A stretch of 8,115 bases of DNA from CACORA01 sp044234625 (GTDB lineage Bacteria; Planctomycetota; Planctomycetia; Pirellulales; UBA1268), in contig JBIIIP010000123.1 of the NCBI GenBank assembly GCA_044234625.1, positions 1-8,115 of the forward strand. Direction: 5' to 3'. Below the pieces are notes generated by a model. The model made no database searches and was not told where the DNA came from. It worked only from the letters and a program-made list of their open reading frames with translations. The translations under genes and the position numbers were made by a program. Below are positions 6,812 to 8,115 of the stretch, in pieces. Position 1 is the stretch's first letter; the number at the start of each line of letters is the position of its first letter.

Positions 6812-6982
6812 CTACAGGCAACTGCCGCCGCCCGGCAGTCGTTTGCGCAGAAAGTTCATGCGCTGCTCGATCGGCATCGCGAGCCGTCGGCGGATGAGTT
6901 CCTCGAGGTGGCGGTCGCTTTCCTTGCGGATCGCGTCGAGAGCCCTCCGGCGGGCTGATGATCGTGGCTTTTTGGCAGGCAT
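6812..6982 (-). CDS. Small basic protein paired with the nucleotidyltransferase
   Basis: This encodes a 56-residue protein I do not recognise. It has 16 Lys/Arg against 6 Asp/Glu. Residues 10-34 look helical and strongly charged (RRRALDAIRKESDRHLEELI). A second short helix (36-48, MPIEQRMNFLRKR) leads to a glycine-rich end, LPGGGSCL. I chose the ATG at 6982 because it follows the nucleotidyltransferase stop after a single base (TGACATG on the minus strand), a typical coupled arrangement. A longer frame from 7066 would overlap that gene heavily. There is no strong ribosome site, in keeping with coupling. A DNA- or RNA-binding role or a partner of the nucleotidyltransferase is possible but is inference. 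The gene could be spurious, though its tight placement argues otherwise. Confidence 0.55.
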   Translation of the reverse strand: MPAKKPRSSARRRALDAIRKESDRHLEELIRRRLAMPIEQRMNFLRKRLPGGGSCL

Positions 6983-6983
6983 G

Positions 6984-7466
6984 TCAGGAACCCCGCCGTC
7001 GAGATGCGGATCGGGAGGCCTTGAGTGTTTGTTCGAGCACGGGCAAAACGGCAAGATCCCGATCACGGCCGGCGGCTTTCTTACTGGCGATGATGTCGAG
7101 CAGTGAGGCCACCTTCACCTTGATCGTGCCCAGCGCGTGCTCGGTGGCCCGGGAGCGCAACCCTTCAAACGATCGCACACCATGAATCACGGGCATGAAA
7201 TCAGCCTGCAGCCCCGAGGCGTCGTCAACCATGCGGTAGAGCTTCGAGATCGGATAAAAGGGCCGCAGGATCACGGCGCCGAGTGAGTTTGCTACGGCCT
7301 TCAGCTTGCGCAGGTTGGTCGGGGTGTCACGAAACATGAAATCGAAGTCGAGCGTGGTCACGGGGGCGCCCTGCATGGCGGCGGCAGCGTTGCCAATCAG
7401 AACGGCTTCGAGTTTTTGCTCGGCGAGGGCGGTGACCACTCGCGTGAGCAGGGGGCTGGCGTCCAT
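6984..7466 (-). CDS. Small nucleotidyltransferase-fold protein (AbiEii/MNT-like)
   Basis: This 160-residue protein resembles stand-alone nucleotidyltransferase-superfamily proteins found in defence and toxin-antitoxin contexts. The core motif LIGNAAAAMQGAPVTTLDFD (23-42) corresponds to the usual GG-x-A-x5-G-x-R-x-T-x-D-x-D pattern, with D40 and D42 as likely metal ligands and D89 (LQADF) as a candidate third acidic residue. Two positions differ from the common form: the second glycine is N26, and the arginine before the T-x-D-x-D is V37. The C-terminal VKVASLLDIIASKKAAGRDRD (118-138) matches the region found after the core in this family. The last ten residues are Ser/Arg-rich. The ATG at 7466 follows an AT-rich stretch (7467-7482) with no clear ribosome site. 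The target and activity are unknown. It may be an antitoxin or toxin of a two-gene module with the next gene, or a cargo gene interrupting the H4MPT region. Confidence 0.75.
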   Translation of the reverse strand: MDASPLLTRVVTALAEQKLEAVLIGNAAAAMQGAPVTTLDFDFMFRDTPTNLRKLKAVANSLGAVILRPFYPISKLYRMVDDASGLQADFMPVIHGVRSFEGLRSRATEHALGTIKVKVASLLDIIASKKAAGRDRDLAVLPVLEQTLKASRSASRRRGS

Positions 7467-7558
7467 CTAATCATCTTATTCCAAAGTCGAACGGGCTTCA
7501 GCCTTGGGCGGGAGGGAGGCGCCTGTCAAGAAGAGAGAGGATCTGTGATGTCTTGAAA

Positions 7559-7660
7559 GTGGCATAGACCTCTGGTCTGTGACTAAGACATCCGACAGAC
7601 CGGAGGTCTGTCGCCACGTTTGGGGAAAGGTCTGTCGCGAAGAGGCTAGGTCTATGCCAC
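7559..7660. repeat. 102-bp element bounded by perfect 13-bp inverted repeats
   Basis: The ends are GTGGCATAGACCT (7559-7571) and its exact complement AGGTCTATGCCAC (7648-7660). Inside lie a full dispersed palindrome (7593-7620, arms CGACAGACC and GGTCTGTCG with loop GGA) and a half copy (AAAGGTCTGTCGCG, 7627-7640). The left end itself forms an imperfect palindrome with GGTCTGTG. Bases 7593-7620 are the exact reverse complement of 2229-2256. There is no open frame for a transposase. It looks like a nested or MITE-like non-coding element. I did not find a clear target-site duplication next to the ends. Confidence 0.8.
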
Positions 7661-7676
7661 AACCCACCTTCTAAAA

Positions 7677-7701
7677 GTGGCGACAGACCTCCGGTCTGTC
7701 G
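7677..7701. repeat. Full copy of the dispersed palindrome
   Basis: It begins GTGGCGACAGACC and has arms CGACAGACC (7681-7689) and GGTCTGTCG (7693-7701) around TCC. It matches the copy at 2232-2256 over 25 bases apart from the base just before GTGG. It is in direct orientation relative to that copy and inverted relative to the copy at 7593-7620, 57 bases away. Confidence 0.85.
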
Positions 7702-7729
7702 AAGAGATTCGCCTGTGGCTTCCCCCCAC

Positions 7730-7758
7730 TTGCCGCGTGCCGGGGCCACCGGTCTACT
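7730..7758 (+). promoter_or_regulatory. Weak sigma-70-like promoter candidate for beta-RFAP synthase
   Basis: TTGCCG (7730-7735) and TCTACT (7753-7758) are separated by 17 bases. Each matches four of six consensus positions. The predicted start would fall at about 7765, right at the ATG, making a leaderless message. That would fit the lack of a ribosome site there, but matches this weak occur often by chance. Confidence 0.2.
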
Positions 7759-7765
7759 TTTTGGC

Positions 7766-8115
7766 ATGGTAGGGAAACGGGCGACGCGGCCGGAACAAAA
7801 CCGTTGTATCGAGGTACGCACGCCTGCCCGGCTGCACCTGGGCATGCTGTCGTTCGGCAATCCGCAGGTGCGGTCGTTCGGCGGTGTCGGCGTGATGGTC
7901 GATCGCCCCGGCATCACCCTGCGGATGCGGCCCGCGGAGCGGTTCGAGGCGAAGGGCGCGCTCGGCGAACGCGCGATCCGCTTCGCCCAGCAGTGCGCGG
8001 AGGCCTGGGGGCTGGGGCCTGCGGCCTGCGTTCTCGACGTCGTGGCGGCGCCGCGGTCGCACGTCGGCCTCGGCAGCGGCACGCAAATGGCCATGGCCGT
8101 CGCGGCGGGCATGCG
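7766..8115 (+). CDS. mptG: Beta-ribofuranosylaminobenzene 5'-phosphate synthase, N-terminal part (cut by window end)
   Basis: An open frame runs from the ATG at 7766 to the window edge (116 complete codons). It encodes the start of a GHMP-kinase-superfamily protein. The hallmarks of beta-RFAP synthase are clear: VRTPARLHLGMLSFG (17-31), RSFGGVGVMVDRPG (36-49), and the phosphate-binding loop RSHVGLGSGTQMAMAVAAG (97-115). The enzyme condenses 4-aminobenzoate with PRPP, releasing CO2 and pyrophosphate, to make beta-RFAP, the first committed step of the arylamine arm of H4MPT synthesis. Its substrate would come from the pabB/pabA operon nearby. I chose the ATG at 7766 because it precedes the conserved VRTPARLH by 16 codons and I see no better start. 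No ribosome site is visible. The full protein is usually somewhat over 300 residues, so about two thirds lies outside the window. Confidence 0.9.
   Translation, partial: MVGKRATRPEQNRCIEVRTPARLHLGMLSFGNPQVRSFGGVGVMVDRPGITLRMRPAERFEAKGALGERAIRFAQQCAEAWGLGPAACVLDVVAAPRSHVGLGSGTQMAMAVAAGM

Noticed and set aside
5979..6821. Minus-strand frame of 280 residues opposite DUF447
   Set aside because: It is a shadow of the DUF447 gene, which is recognisable along its full length on the other strand.
7476..8112. Minus-strand frames over the repeat cluster and beta-RFAP synthase
   Set aside because: They read palindromic repeats (for example RQTGGLSP-like peptides) and the antisense of a recognised enzyme.

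Overview
This GC-rich window most likely comes from a bacterium of the phylum Planctomycetes (Planctomycetota). That is inferred from gene content and style, with no marker gene present. It combines bacterial-type genes with the archaeal-like enzymes that make tetrahydromethanopterin (H4MPT), the C1 carrier that some planctomycetes and methylotrophs share with methanogens. It also has short, highly palindromic intergenic repeats of a kind I associate with this group.

Layout, left to right. (1) 1-353 has no gene. It holds three copies of an 80-bp, hairpin-rich unit and then a strong intrinsic terminator that serves amt. (2) 354-1880, minus strand: an ammonium transporter (amt) with a signal peptide. 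(3) 1881-2306 is non-coding. It contains the amt leader, a good sigma-54-type promoter candidate and palindromic repeats. (4) 2307-5946, minus strand: a three-gene operon, transcribed as DUF6513/dihydropteroate-synthase-like protein, then pabB, then pabA. Both junctions are 4-base ATGA stop/start overlaps. (5) 5994-6569, plus strand: a DUF447 family protein, diverging from the operon across only 47 bp. (6) 6570-6811 has no gene. (7) 6812-7466, minus strand: a small nucleotidyltransferase-fold protein followed one base later by a basic 56-residue protein, possibly a toxin-antitoxin-like or accessory pair. (8) 7467-7765 is a cluster of palindromic repeats. (9) 7766 to the window end, plus strand: the start of beta-ribofuranosylaminobenzene 5'-phosphate (beta-RFAP) synthase, cut off by the window edge.

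How the genes fit together (inference from known pathways). PabA and PabB convert chorismate and glutamine-derived ammonia to 4-amino-4-deoxychorismate, the precursor of 4-aminobenzoate. Beta-RFAP synthase joins 4-aminobenzoate to PRPP. The DHPS-like protein is the candidate for attaching the pterin to that arylamine. DUF447 proteins keep company with the same pathway. The window is therefore essentially the 'arylamine arm' of H4MPT synthesis, broken only by the nucleotidyltransferase pair and repeats. The amt gene looks like a separate nitrogen-regulated unit.

I see no clear, wholly undescribed system. The best candidates for something new are the nucleotidyltransferase/56-residue pair and the palindrome family with the shared 11-base core GACCGGAGGTC.
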